Shown here one piece after another: positions 45,806-53,608 of a stretch of 64,000 bases of DNA; positions within the stretch are counted from its first letter, which is position 1; each line of letters starts with the position of its first letter. The DNA comes from Sphingobium sp. (lineage in GTDB: Bacteria > Pseudomonadota > Alphaproteobacteria > Sphingomonadales > Sphingomonadaceae), in contig SPEL01000002.1 of NCBI GenBank assembly GCA_009360885.1, positions 124,001 through 188,000 on the forward strand, read 5' to 3'. The notes under the pieces were generated by a model. That model was given only the letters and a program-made list of their open reading frames with translations. It ran no database searches and was not told the DNA's origin. A program made the translations under genes and the position numbers.

Positions 45806-46999
45806 ATGGCAGAGACAGGGGCCATCCGGCAAGCCGGGACATGGAAGCAATTACGAGTTTTGGGGCGCGGCCTCATCCTCGGCAGCGGCCTGTTCCTCGC
45901 GGCTTGCCAGACGATTGTGCCAAAGGGCGCAGGGCCGGACCAGCCTGCCCCGCCGCCCCCACCAACGGTGCAACCCGGCCTGCCGCAGGATGTGGAACGC
46001 CACCGAATCGCCCTGCTGGTTCCCACCACCGGGCCTAATGCGGGCGTGGGGCAATCGCTCGCCAATGCGACCACGCTGGCGCTGCTGGATACCGAGGCGA
46101 AGAATATCCGCATCACCACTTATGATACGGGCAAAGGGATTGCCGCTGCGGCGAGCAAAGCCATTGCGGATGGTAACAAGCTGATTTTGGGGCCGTTGAC
46201 GGCTGAAGAAGTGACCGCCACCGCCACCCCGGCGCGTGCAGCAAAGGTTCCGGTCATCAGCTTTTCCAACGATAGCAGCGTTGCCGGAAATGGCGTCTAT
46301 CTGATGGGCTATTCCCCGGCCCAATCGGTGGAACGTGTTGTGGATTACGCCCAGTCAAAGGGCATGAAGCGCTTTGCGGCGCTGGTTCCCTCTGGTGCTT
46401 ATGGCGAACGTACTGGCAATGCGATGCTGCGCGCTGTCGAAGCATCTGGCGGCGTCGTGGTTTCGATGCAAAATTATCAGCGCAGCCCCGGCTCACTGAC
46501 CGCCGCGATCAAAAAGCTGCCCCAGCCCGCTACTTATGACGCAGTGCTGATTGCCGATGGCGGGCGCATCGCGTTGCAGGCCGCCCCATTGATTCGCCAA
46601 AATGGCGGCGCAAATGCACGCCTTCTGGGCACCGAGCTTTGGAATACCGAGGAAAGCACCATTGCCCCTGCCGCCGCCCTGCGCGGTGCGTGGTTCGCCA
46701 GCGTGCAGGACCAATATTATCGCCAGCTCGCGACCAAATATCGCGCGCGCTTCAAGGCCGCACCCTATCGCCTGTCGGCTCTGGGCTATGATGCAGTGCT
46801 GCTGACGGTCAAAATCGCACAAGGATGGAAGGTTGGAACAGCCTTCCCGGTTGCGCAGCTCAATGACAAGGGCGGCTTTGTCGGCATTGATGGTGCCTTC
46901 CGCTTTGGCCGCGACGGTATCGCAGAGCGCGCGTTGGAGGTGCAGCAGGTTGATAGCGGCACTTATAGTGTGATTGATGCCGCCCCACGGGGCTTCTGA
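45806..46999 (+). CDS. Penicillin-binding protein activator (LpoA-like) lipoprotein
   Basis: 397 residues. A long N-region leads to a lipobox (LGSGLFLAACQ, Cys about 33), then a Pro-rich linker and a periplasmic Leu/Ile/Val-binding fold. The fold shows HRIALLVPTTGPNAGVGQSLANATTLAL, LILGPLTAEEVTATATPARAAKVPVISFSND and ALGYDAVLLTVKIAQGW. In gamma-proteobacteria LpoA activates PBP1A; the C-terminal domain alone is kept here, as in other alphaproteobacteria. AAGGAG precedes the ATG. Divergence from rsmI supports the LpoA assignment. Confidence 0.82.
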   Translation: MAETGAIRQAGTWKQLRVLGRGLILGSGLFLAACQTIVPKGAGPDQPAPPPPPTVQPGLPQDVERHRIALLVPTTGPNAGVGQSLANATTLALLDTEAKNIRITTYDTGKGIAAAASKAIADGNKLILGPLTAEEVTATATPARAAKVPVISFSNDSSVAGNGVYLMGYSPAQSVERVVDYAQSKGMKRFAALVPSGAYGERTGNAMLRAVEASGGVVVSMQNYQRSPGSLTAAIKKLPQPATYDAVLIADGGRIALQAAPLIRQNGGANARLLGTELWNTEESTIAPAAALRGAWFASVQDQYYRQLATKYRARFKAAPYRLSALGYDAVLLTVKIAQGWKVGTAFPVAQLNDKGGFVGIDGAFRFGRDGIAERALEVQQVDSGTYSVIDAAPRGF

Positions 47000-47022
47000 C
47001 CTCGCAGCCGATCACCAGACAC

Positions 47023-47057
47023 AAAAAAGGCGGAGCTTTATGGCCCCGCCTTTTTCT
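47023..47057. terminator. Bidirectional terminator between lpoA-like gene and fsa
   Basis: AAAAAAGGCGG and CCGCCTTTTT flank a loop of about 12 nt. Twenty bases on its left (CAGACACAAAAAAGGCGGAG) recur exactly at the terminator near 51.18 kb. Confidence 0.88.
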
Positions 47058-47077
47058 TTATTTAATGCCCGTCTGGT

Positions 47078-47731
47078 TTACAGGATGGACTGGCCGGTCT
47101 TTTCCCAGTCCGCCGCGAAAGCCGCAAGGCCCTTATCCGTCAGCACATGGTTGAACAGGGAATGGATAACCGAAGGCGGGGCCGTCATCACATCCGCGCC
47201 GATTTTCGCGGCTTCCAGCACATGTACCGGATGGCGCACGCTGGCGACGAGGATTTCGGTATCAAACTGATAATTGTCATAGATCAGACGAATATCATCA
47301 ATGAGCTGCATGCCATCAAAGCCATTATCATCATGGCGGCCCACGAAGGGCGATATGAAGGTGGCGCCAGCCTTGGCCGCCAGCAATGCCTGATTAGCGG
47401 AGAAGCAGAGCGTCACATTGACCTGCGTACCTTCGCTGCTCAGGGCCTTACAGGTTTTGAGGCCGTCAATCGTCAAAGGTACCTTGATGCATACATTATC
47501 CGCGATTTTGCGCAGAACTTCGGCTTCCTTCATCATCGTTGCATGGTCAAGCGCAACAACCTCAGCAGAAACCGGGCCATCAACGATCTTGCAGATTTCC
47601 GCGATGACTTCGGTAAATTTCCGGCCCGATTTATGAATGATCGACGGGTTGGTCGTTACGCCGTCCAACAGGCCGGTGGCCTCCAGATCACGGATCGCGT
47701 CAATATCGGCGGTATCAGCAAAGAACTTCAT
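47078..47731 (-). CDS. fsa: Transaldolase / fructose-6-phosphate aldolase family
   Basis: A 217-residue TIM-barrel protein of the small transaldolase (MipB/FSA/TalC) group. [37 protein letters not shown] is the classic start. The Schiff-base lysine is in [14 protein letters not shown] (about 85). [24 protein letters not shown] and [27 protein letters not shown] follow. Whether it is a transaldolase or an aldolase cannot be settled from sequence. The ATG at 47731 fits the family. It diverges from priA, a frequent neighbour in alphaproteobacteria. Confidence 0.93.
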   Translation of the reverse strand: MKFFADTADIDAIRDLEATGLLDGVTTNPSIIHKSGRKFTEVIAEICKIVDGPVSAEVVALDHATMMKEAEVLRKIADNVCIKVPLTIDGLKTCKALSSEGTQVNVTLCFSANQALLAAKAGATFISPFVGRHDDNGFDGMQLIDDIRLIYDNYQFDTEILVASVRHPVHVLEAAKIGADVMTAPPSVIHSLFNHVLTDKGLAAFAADWEKTGQSIL

Positions 47732-47881
47732 GGCATTCCCCTTTTGAAGCCAGAACAAAAAACAGGCGAATCAATGCCCCGCTATAGCCCCATAAAATCA
47801 CAAGCATAAGGCACCGCGCAGAAAACATGCCCCCGTAAATCATGGCGCAGGACGTCCCGGATGGTTAGAGAGGGACGCATT

Positions 47882-50062
47882 ATGAATCGCGCCCGTGTTC
47901 TCCTCCTCAATTCCGCCCTTGGCGCGCTCGATTATCGTGTGCCGAATGATATGGCGGTAGAAGCGGGCAGCATCATTGAGGTTCCCCTCGGCCCGCGCCG
48001 CATCGCAGGCGTGGTGTGGGAGGAGGAGCGTTTTCCCGATGCGCGCACGGTAGCGAATGATCGCCTGCGCCCCATCGCATGGGCGTCCCCCGCACCGCCT
48101 TTACCCGCGCCGCTGCGCCGCCTGATTGAATGGACGGCCGACTATTATATGGCGCCGCTCTCCGCCGTTTTACGCATGGCGCTGTCCTCTGGCGCGGCAC
48201 TCACCGACCAGCGCACGATCATCGAATATCGCGCCACGGGGCTGGTGCCAGATCGGCTGACGCCTCAGCGCCAGCAAGCATTGGAAGCCATTGGCGATTT
48301 TCAAGGCATCCCCCGCGAACTGGCGGAAAAAGCGGACGTGTCGCTTGCTGTTATTCGCGGGCTTATCAAGGCCGAGGCACTGGAAGCTGTGGAGGTCGAG
48401 GCCAACGCCCCTTATGCTGCGCCTCAGCCCAAATATGCCGCCCCGGCCCTCAACCAAGCGCAACAGGCCGCCGCAGACCGATTAACCGCCGCCGTCGATA
48501 AATCCGGGGATAAAGACGGGTTCCAGACTTTCCTGCTCGATGGCGTAACCGGTTCCGGCAAAACCGAGGTTTATTTTGAAGCGATCGCCCGCGCCATCAA
48601 TGATGACCGGCAGGTGATGGTGCTGCTTCCCGAAATTGCGCTGACAGAGCCATTTCTCAAACGCTTTGCTGCGCGTTTTGGGGTGCAGCCTGTCGCATGG
48701 CATAGCGGCCTGCGGCAAAGCGAGCGCCGCCGCGCATGGCTGGCGGTTGCACGCGGGCAGGCAAAGGTCGTGGTGGGGGCGCGTTCTGCCCTTTTCCTGC
48801 CCTTCCCCAATCTGGGCCTGATTGTCGTCGATGAGGCGCATGAAATCAGCTTTAAGCAGGAAGATGGCGTCCATTACCATGCCCGTGATGTGGCGGTGAT
48901 GCGCGGCCTGTTTGAAAAATGCCCGGTGCTGCTGGCCAGCGCGACGCCCGCCATTGAAACACGACATCAGGTGGCGCTGGGCCGTTACGAAGAAATCCGC
49001 CTGCCATCGCGTTTTGGTGGCGCGCAAATCCCCGACATCAGCGGGATCGACCTGTTGCAGACACCGCCAGACCGGCAGAGATGGATTGCCCCGCCGCTCG
49101 TCAAGGCGATGGCCGAGACGCTGGAAAAGGGGGAACAGGCGTTGCTGTTTCTCAACCGGCGCGGCTATGCGCCGCTGACATTATGCCGCCATTGTGGTTA
49201 TCGGTTCCAATGCCCCAATTGCACCGCGTGGATGGTGGAACATCGCATCAGTCACCGTCTCGCCTGCCATCATTGCGGCCATGTCATGCCGACACCGCGC
49301 GAATGCCCAGAATGTCACGAGGAAGATGCGCTGGTCGCCTGCGGCCCCGGCGTTGAACGCATAGCCGATGAGGTCAACCAGATATTCCCCGATGCGCGCA
49401 CCGCCATTGTTACCTCCGACACATTATGGTCACCCGAACGCGCCGCAGAGTTTGTGGAAAGCGTTGAGCAAGGGCTGGTCGATATCATCGTCGGCACACA
49501 ACTCATCACCAAAGGCTATCATTTCCCGAACCTCACATTGGTGGGGGTGATTGATGCCGATCTGGGGCTGGAAGGCGGCGATTTACGCGCCTCGGAACGC
49601 TGCTTTCAGCAAATATCGCAGGTTGCGGGACGCGCCGGGCGCGGCGAAAAACCCGGCCATGTCTATCTGCAAACCCGCATGATGGACGCGCCGGTCATCA
49701 AGGCATTATTATCGGGCGATGCGCAGCGTTTCTATGAAACTGAAACGGAAAACCGACGCATTGCAGGCGCTCCTCCTTTTGGGCGCTATGCCGCGATCAT
49801 CATATCGGACGAGGATGCGAACCTCGCCGCCAGCATTGCCCGCAAGCTGGGGAAGAGCGCCCCGCAAACAGAGCATCTCCATATTTACGGGCCTGCTCCT
49901 GCCCCACTGGCGCAGCTACGCGGACGGCATCGACATCGATTGCTGGTTCACGCATCGCGCACCGTTAATATTCAGGCCGCCATATCCCACTGGCTGAAAA
50001 GCGTAACATGGCCGGCATCCGTGCGTGTTACCATTGATATAGACCCTTATAATTTCCTCTGA
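47882..50062 (+). CDS. priA: Primosomal protein N' (replication restart helicase PriA)
   Basis: A 726-residue superfamily 2 helicase that reloads the replisome at stalled forks. The N-terminal DNA-binding domain opens RARVLLLNSALGALDYRVPNDM. Walker A DGVTGSGKTEVYFEAI lies near 220 and the DEAH box VVDEAHEISFKQEDGVHYHARD near 320. The zinc-binding cysteines are CRHCGYRFQCPNCTAW, then CHHCGHVMPTPRECPECH (about 440-485). The helicase motif QVAGRAGRGEKPG follows. GAGG precedes the ATG at 47882. Confidence 0.96.
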   Translation: MNRARVLLLNSALGALDYRVPNDMAVEAGSIIEVPLGPRRIAGVVWEEERFPDARTVANDRLRPIAWASPAPPLPAPLRRLIEWTADYYMAPLSAVLRMALSSGAALTDQRTIIEYRATGLVPDRLTPQRQQALEAIGDFQGIPRELAEKADVSLAVIRGLIKAEALEAVEVEANAPYAAPQPKYAAPALNQAQQAAADRLTAAVDKSGDKDGFQTFLLDGVTGSGKTEVYFEAIARAINDDRQVMVLLPEIALTEPFLKRFAARFGVQPVAWHSGLRQSERRRAWLAVARGQAKVVVGARSALFLPFPNLGLIVVDEAHEISFKQEDGVHYHARDVAVMRGLFEKCPVLLASATPAIETRHQVALGRYEEIRLPSRFGGAQIPDISGIDLLQTPPDRQRWIAPPLVKAMAETLEKGEQALLFLNRRGYAPLTLCRHCGYRFQCPNCTAWMVEHRISHRLACHHCGHVMPTPRECPECHEEDALVACGPGVERIADEVNQIFPDARTAIVTSDTLWSPERAAEFVESVEQGLVDIIVGTQLITKGYHFPNLTLVGVIDADLGLEGGDLRASERCFQQISQVAGRAGRGEKPGHVYLQTRMMDAPVIKALLSGDAQRFYETETENRRIAGAPPFGRYAAIIISDEDANLAASIARKLGKSAPQTEHLHIYGPAPAPLAQLRGRHRHRLLVHASRTVNIQAAISHWLKSVTWPASVRVTIDIDPYNFL

Positions 50063-50258
50063 CGGAACCGGAGGCTCCTTTCATCCGCTTTTTCCTTGTT
50101 TCCTCGCAACCGACACGTCACGAATAGGGCGTAGGAAATAACATTTAGGATGAAAATCGGGGCAGGAAGAGCAGCCTTTGTCGGCATCAAGAATTTCTTG
50201 GCTTCTCTTGCCGCCTTCATTCTCTATACCATGAGTAGATATTGGAGAGACGCGCTAT

Positions 50259-51032
50259 ATGGAAATTTCCGGGGATATTCTTTCTGCCCTCCTGCCCTTC
50301 ATTCTCATTGGCTTTGCTGCGCAGTTGATAGATGGCGCACTGGGCATGGCCTATGGCGTAATTTCCAGCACCTTGCTGATAGCCATGGGCGTATCCCCCA
50401 AGCATGCCTCTGCCGGTGTACATGCTGCGGAGACGTTTACCACGGCGGTTTCTGGCATCAGTCATATTTATCATCGCAATATTGACTGGAAACTGTTTCG
50501 TCGCCTCGCCATTCCCGGTGTGATTGGCGGCGTCACCGGCGCCTATGTCCTTTCCAATATCGATAGCGGAATTATAAAACCCTTTGTTCTGATGTATTTA
50601 ACAGCCGTTGGCCTGTGGCTCATCTGGCGCAGCACGCATGAGATAAAGCAGGTGCATAGCCCGCGTATCGTAACCCCTCTGGGGCTGATAGGCGGTTTTC
50701 TGGATGCCAGCGGCGGCGGCGGATGGGGACCGGTGGTGACATCCAATCTGCTCCTGCAGGGCAGCAACCCTCGCACCACCATCGGCACCGTTAACACTGC
50801 GGAATTTTTGCTAACCCTTTCCGTCAGTATCACCTTCCTGCTTCATCTGGGTTGGGAAGCCTTCACCATCGCAACCACAGGGCTGCTCATTGGCGGCGTG
50901 GTCGCGGCTCCGTTAGGGGCAAAACTGGCCAAGCATATCGCACCCAATCGTCTGTTACTGCTGGTGGGCGTGGTGCTGACGCTGACGTCCGCTTATGGCA
51001 TCGCCCGTGCGATGGGGTGGATTGGCGGCTAA
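50259..51032 (+). CDS. TSUP (TauE/SafE) family permease
   Basis: A 257-residue inner-membrane protein with about eight hydrophobic segments. FAAQLIDGALGMAYGVISSTLLIAMGVSPKHASAGVHAAETFTTAVSG and the second half GGFLDASGGGGWGPVVTSNLLLQGSNPRTTIGTVNTAEFLLT form the internally duplicated TauE/SafE signature. Family members export or import sulfite, sulfonates or other small acids; no sulfur gene is adjacent. It is followed by a 198-bp gap with a shared terminator. Confidence 0.9.
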   Translation: MEISGDILSALLPFILIGFAAQLIDGALGMAYGVISSTLLIAMGVSPKHASAGVHAAETFTTAVSGISHIYHRNIDWKLFRRLAIPGVIGGVTGAYVLSNIDSGIIKPFVLMYLTAVGLWLIWRSTHEIKQVHSPRIVTPLGLIGGFLDASGGGGWGPVVTSNLLLQGSNPRTTIGTVNTAEFLLTLSVSITFLLHLGWEAFTIATTGLLIGGVVAAPLGAKLAKHIAPNRLLLLVGVVLTLTSAYGIARAMGWIGG

Positions 51033-51176
51033 GTCGGAACAGGCATCCTTTGATTTGCAGGCTCTCTACTACGCTCGCACATTCCTGATCTGAAATGTGC
51101 AGGGGTTTGTGCGGTTACGCCTGAACATTCAGCGTCGCTTTGTCAGTCACCGCTATCACCCACCACCCTCAGACAC

Positions 51177-51209
51177 AAAAAAGGCGGAGGATGACCCCCG
51201 CCTTTTTTA
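51177..51209. terminator. Bidirectional terminator between the TSUP gene and trcR
   Basis: AAAAAAGGCGG...CCGCCTTTTTTA encloses a 10-nt loop and lies between converging genes. Its left flank is identical over 20 bases to the terminator at 47.02 kb. Confidence 0.9.
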
Positions 51210-51230
51210 TTCCTGTAATCTGTAACGATT

Positions 51231-51998
51231 TTACTCGTCGTCATTACCACGCTGGAAAAGGCGTTCTGCTTCCTCCAGCAATGGGTTGGAAGGACGACGC
51301 TCTCCATCATCACCCGCCGCATCAAATTGAGCAGCAAAAGGATTACCCGCCTGTTCCGGTTGAACAGAGGATTCTTCTTCCTCTTCCGGCCTAAACACGT
51401 CATCACGCTCACGACGCAACTCTTCGATCAGGGCCGCACGGGCACCATCAAGCCGAGTGTCTGTCGGAGCTTCCTCAATGCCTGCCTTTTTCGCTGCTTT
51501 GGCGACTTCGGCATCCAGTTCCCGCTGAGAGCAAAGCCCCAATGTTACAGGATCCTTCGGCACAATGTTGGTAATGTTCCAATGGCTACGGTCGCGAATC
51601 GCGGCGATCGTGGTACGGGTCGTACCGATCAGACGACCAATAGCGCCATCGGAGATTTCTGGGTGATTGCGCAAAATCCACGCGATACCGTCGGGTTTAT
51701 CCTGGCGTTTGGAAACCGGCGTGTAACGCGGCCCCTTGGTACGGCGCGCAGGTTCTGCGCCCTTCACCATTTTCAACGCATAATCAGGGTCCGTCTCGCC
51801 TTTTTTGATTTCATCAAGCGTCAAATCGCGCGCACGAACGGGGTCACGCGGGGCATATTTAATGCTGGTGTTATCATCGGCGATGGCCTGCACCTCAAGC
51901 ATATGGAGACCGCAGAAATCTGCTATCTGCGAAAAGCTGAGCGCAGTATTTTCAATCAGCCAGCAAGCGGTGGCGTGGGGCATAAGCGGCTGGGACAA
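51231..51998 (-). CDS. trcR: Cell-cycle transcriptional regulator TrcR (DUF1013)
   Basis: About 255 residues. QPLMPHATACWLIENTALSFSQIADFCGLHMLEVQAIADD at the N-terminus and DGIAWILRNHPEISDGAIGRLIGTTRTTIAAIRDRSHWN (about 105-150) are the DUF1013/TrcR signatures. The latter contains a helix-turn-helix. TrcR controls cell-cycle genes in alphaproteobacteria. The acidic C-terminus is low complexity. I chose the TTG at 51998, eight bases after GGAG, which gives the family N-terminus; an ATG at 51983 and a GTG at 52046 are alternatives. The GTG lies inside a perfect hairpin, which argues against it. Confidence 0.88.
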   Translation of the reverse strand: MSQPLMPHATACWLIENTALSFSQIADFCGLHMLEVQAIADDNTSIKYAPRDPVRARDLTLDEIKKGETDPDYALKMVKGAEPARRTKGPRYTPVSKRQDKPDGIAWILRNHPEISDGAIGRLIGTTRTTIAAIRDRSHWNITNIVPKDPVTLGLCSQRELDAEVAKAAKKAGIEEAPTDTRLDGARAALIEELRRERDDVFRPEEEEESSVQPEQAGNPFAAQFDAAGDDGERRPSNPLLEEAERLFQRGNDDE

Positions 51999-52040
51999 AG
52001 CGGGTGCTCCAGTCTTGAATCCAGTTTCAAAAACGATAAG

Positions 52041-52061
52041 GGCCACCCAAGCAGGGTGGCC
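52041..52061 (-). terminator. Perfect hairpin upstream of trcR
   Basis: GGCCACCC-TGCTT-GGGTGGCC (8-bp perfect stem) is followed on the minus strand by CTTATCGTTTTT. It ends about 40 bases before the trcR start. It may terminate read-through from the quinone reductase gene or attenuate trcR. Confidence 0.6.
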
Positions 52062-52177
52062 TCCTAACCCCTAGACGATAAGCGGATTGAGAAAAAAGAG
52101 CAAGTAAAATGCAGCAAACCCCGATGAAATGAGCAAACACAGCCCATTTCAGCCTGTTCAATCACGGTCGCCCCTCA

Positions 52178-53188
52178 TTATTCCGCCACCTTCAGCACAA
52201 TCTTACCGGCATGGTCGCTCTTTTCCATCCGGGCATGGGCCTCCGCCGCCTGCGCAAGCGGATAGACCCGATCCATCATGGGCCGCAGGCGCCCTTCTAC
52301 CACGAAAGGCCAGACATGAGCGCGGATTTCCTCGGCAACCAGCCCCTTAAAAATCTTGGACCGGGGCCGCAATGTAGACCCCGTCAGCGTCAACCGCCGC
52401 ATCATGACTTCTGCCATGGAAATCTGCGCCTTGCTGCCCCGTAATACCGCGATGGAAACATGCCGGCCATCATCAGCGAGGCATTTGAGGTTACGAGCCA
52501 CATAATCGCCGCCGACCATATCCAGCACCACCTGACAGCGCCGCCCTTCGGTGAGGTTCCTCACCTCATCCACAAAATCCTGCTCATTATAGTTGATCGC
52601 GTAGGTCGCCCCCCAATCCCGAGCCAACTGACATTTTTCATCAGACCCGCAGGTCACTACTGTCTGCACGCCAAATAGATTACAGAGGGAAACGGCCATG
52701 GTGCCAATGCCACTGGTGCCTCCGTGGATCAGCACGGTATCGCCTTCCACCACATAGGCGCGCTCAAACAAGTTGGTCCACACGGTAAAAAGCGTCTCTG
52801 GCAGCGCGGCGGCCTCAATCATATCATAACCAGCGGGAACAGGCAGGCATTGGGAAACCGACACAGCCACATATTCGGCATAACCGCCGCCATTAGTGAG
52901 CGCACAGACCTTTTGCCCGATCATCTCCCGGTCAACATCATCACCGACAGCCACCACCGTGCCGGAAACCTCCAGCCCCAGAAGCGGCGAAGCACCCGGC
53001 GGCGGCGGATATAGCCCGGCACGCTGCAACAGATCAGGCCGGTTCACCCCGGCAGCATAAACAGCGATCAACACTTCATCAGTGCGCAGGGCGGGAACAG
53101 CTATGCTTTGGATAGCCAGCACATCCGGTCCGCCGGGCTGGTCCATTACCACTGCCCGCATATCCCGCGATACCACTTCCAGTGCCAT
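52178..53188 (-). CDS. NAD(P)H-quinone oxidoreductase (zinc-independent MDR family, PIG3-like)
   Basis: A 336-residue medium-chain reductase. MRAVVMDQPGGPDVLAIQSIAVP, YAAGVNRPDLLQRAGLYPPPPGASPLLGLEVSGTVVAVG and the nucleotide motif LIHGGTSGIGTMAVSLCNLFG (about 155) identify the quinone oxidoreductase group. The zinc ligands of alcohol dehydrogenases are absent. It reduces quinones or reactive alkenals with NADPH. GGGGG precedes the ATG. It diverges from the DUF1192 gene. Confidence 0.9.
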   Translation of the reverse strand: MALEVVSRDMRAVVMDQPGGPDVLAIQSIAVPALRTDEVLIAVYAAGVNRPDLLQRAGLYPPPPGASPLLGLEVSGTVVAVGDDVDREMIGQKVCALTNGGGYAEYVAVSVSQCLPVPAGYDMIEAAALPETLFTVWTNLFERAYVVEGDTVLIHGGTSGIGTMAVSLCNLFGVQTVVTCGSDEKCQLARDWGATYAINYNEQDFVDEVRNLTEGRRCQVVLDMVGGDYVARNLKCLADDGRHVSIAVLRGSKAQISMAEVMMRRLTLTGSTLRPRSKIFKGLVAEEIRAHVWPFVVEGRLRPMMDRVYPLAQAAEAHARMEKSDHAGKIVLKVAE

Positions 53189-53308
53189 GCTACCCCCTGC
53201 AAACCTTCATGTTTCGTGACCATATCCGGCATGGTTAACGCTATAACAACCCTGCCACCTGTCCATGCCATATTGACAGCGCCCATGATAGGGTCAACAT
53301 TAAGATTG

Positions 53309-53506
53309 ATGGATATGGATGACTTTACATCACCCCGGGGCAAAAACCCGCTGGAACAACTGCTAAAGCAGGATTTGGGGCCGCTCTCTGTGGCCGATCT
53401 CCATGATCGCATAGCTGTACTGGAAAGCGAGATTGAGCGGACCCGCGCCCATATCACCCAAACTGCCAGCCACCGTGCCAGTGCAGAGGCTCTTTTCAGG
53501 AAATGA
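53309..53506 (+). CDS. DUF1192 small protein
   Basis: A 65-residue acidic protein of the DUF1192 family, restricted to alphaproteobacteria. MDMDDFTSPRGKNPLEQLLKQDLGPLSVADLHDRIAVLESEIERTRA is typical, with a short coiled coil in its second half. Its function is unknown. The start is at the first of two close ATGs (53309, 53315); no clear ribosome site precedes it. It stands between the divergent quinone reductase gene and clpA. Confidence 0.8.
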   Translation: MDMDDFTSPRGKNPLEQLLKQDLGPLSVADLHDRIAVLESEIERTRAHITQTASHRASAEALFRK

Positions 53507-53608
53507 CGGGCAGCATCACACGCATCGCTTACGCCCCTCTTGACCATCTGCTTATCCATGCCGACATAATGACCATGGCTGCCCCCCTTAGGCAGCAGGA
53601 GAAGTAAT

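Noticed and set aside
53507-53608. clpS upstream of clpA
   Set aside because: Only about 100 bp lie between the DUF1192 stop and clpA; no ClpS-like peptide is encoded.
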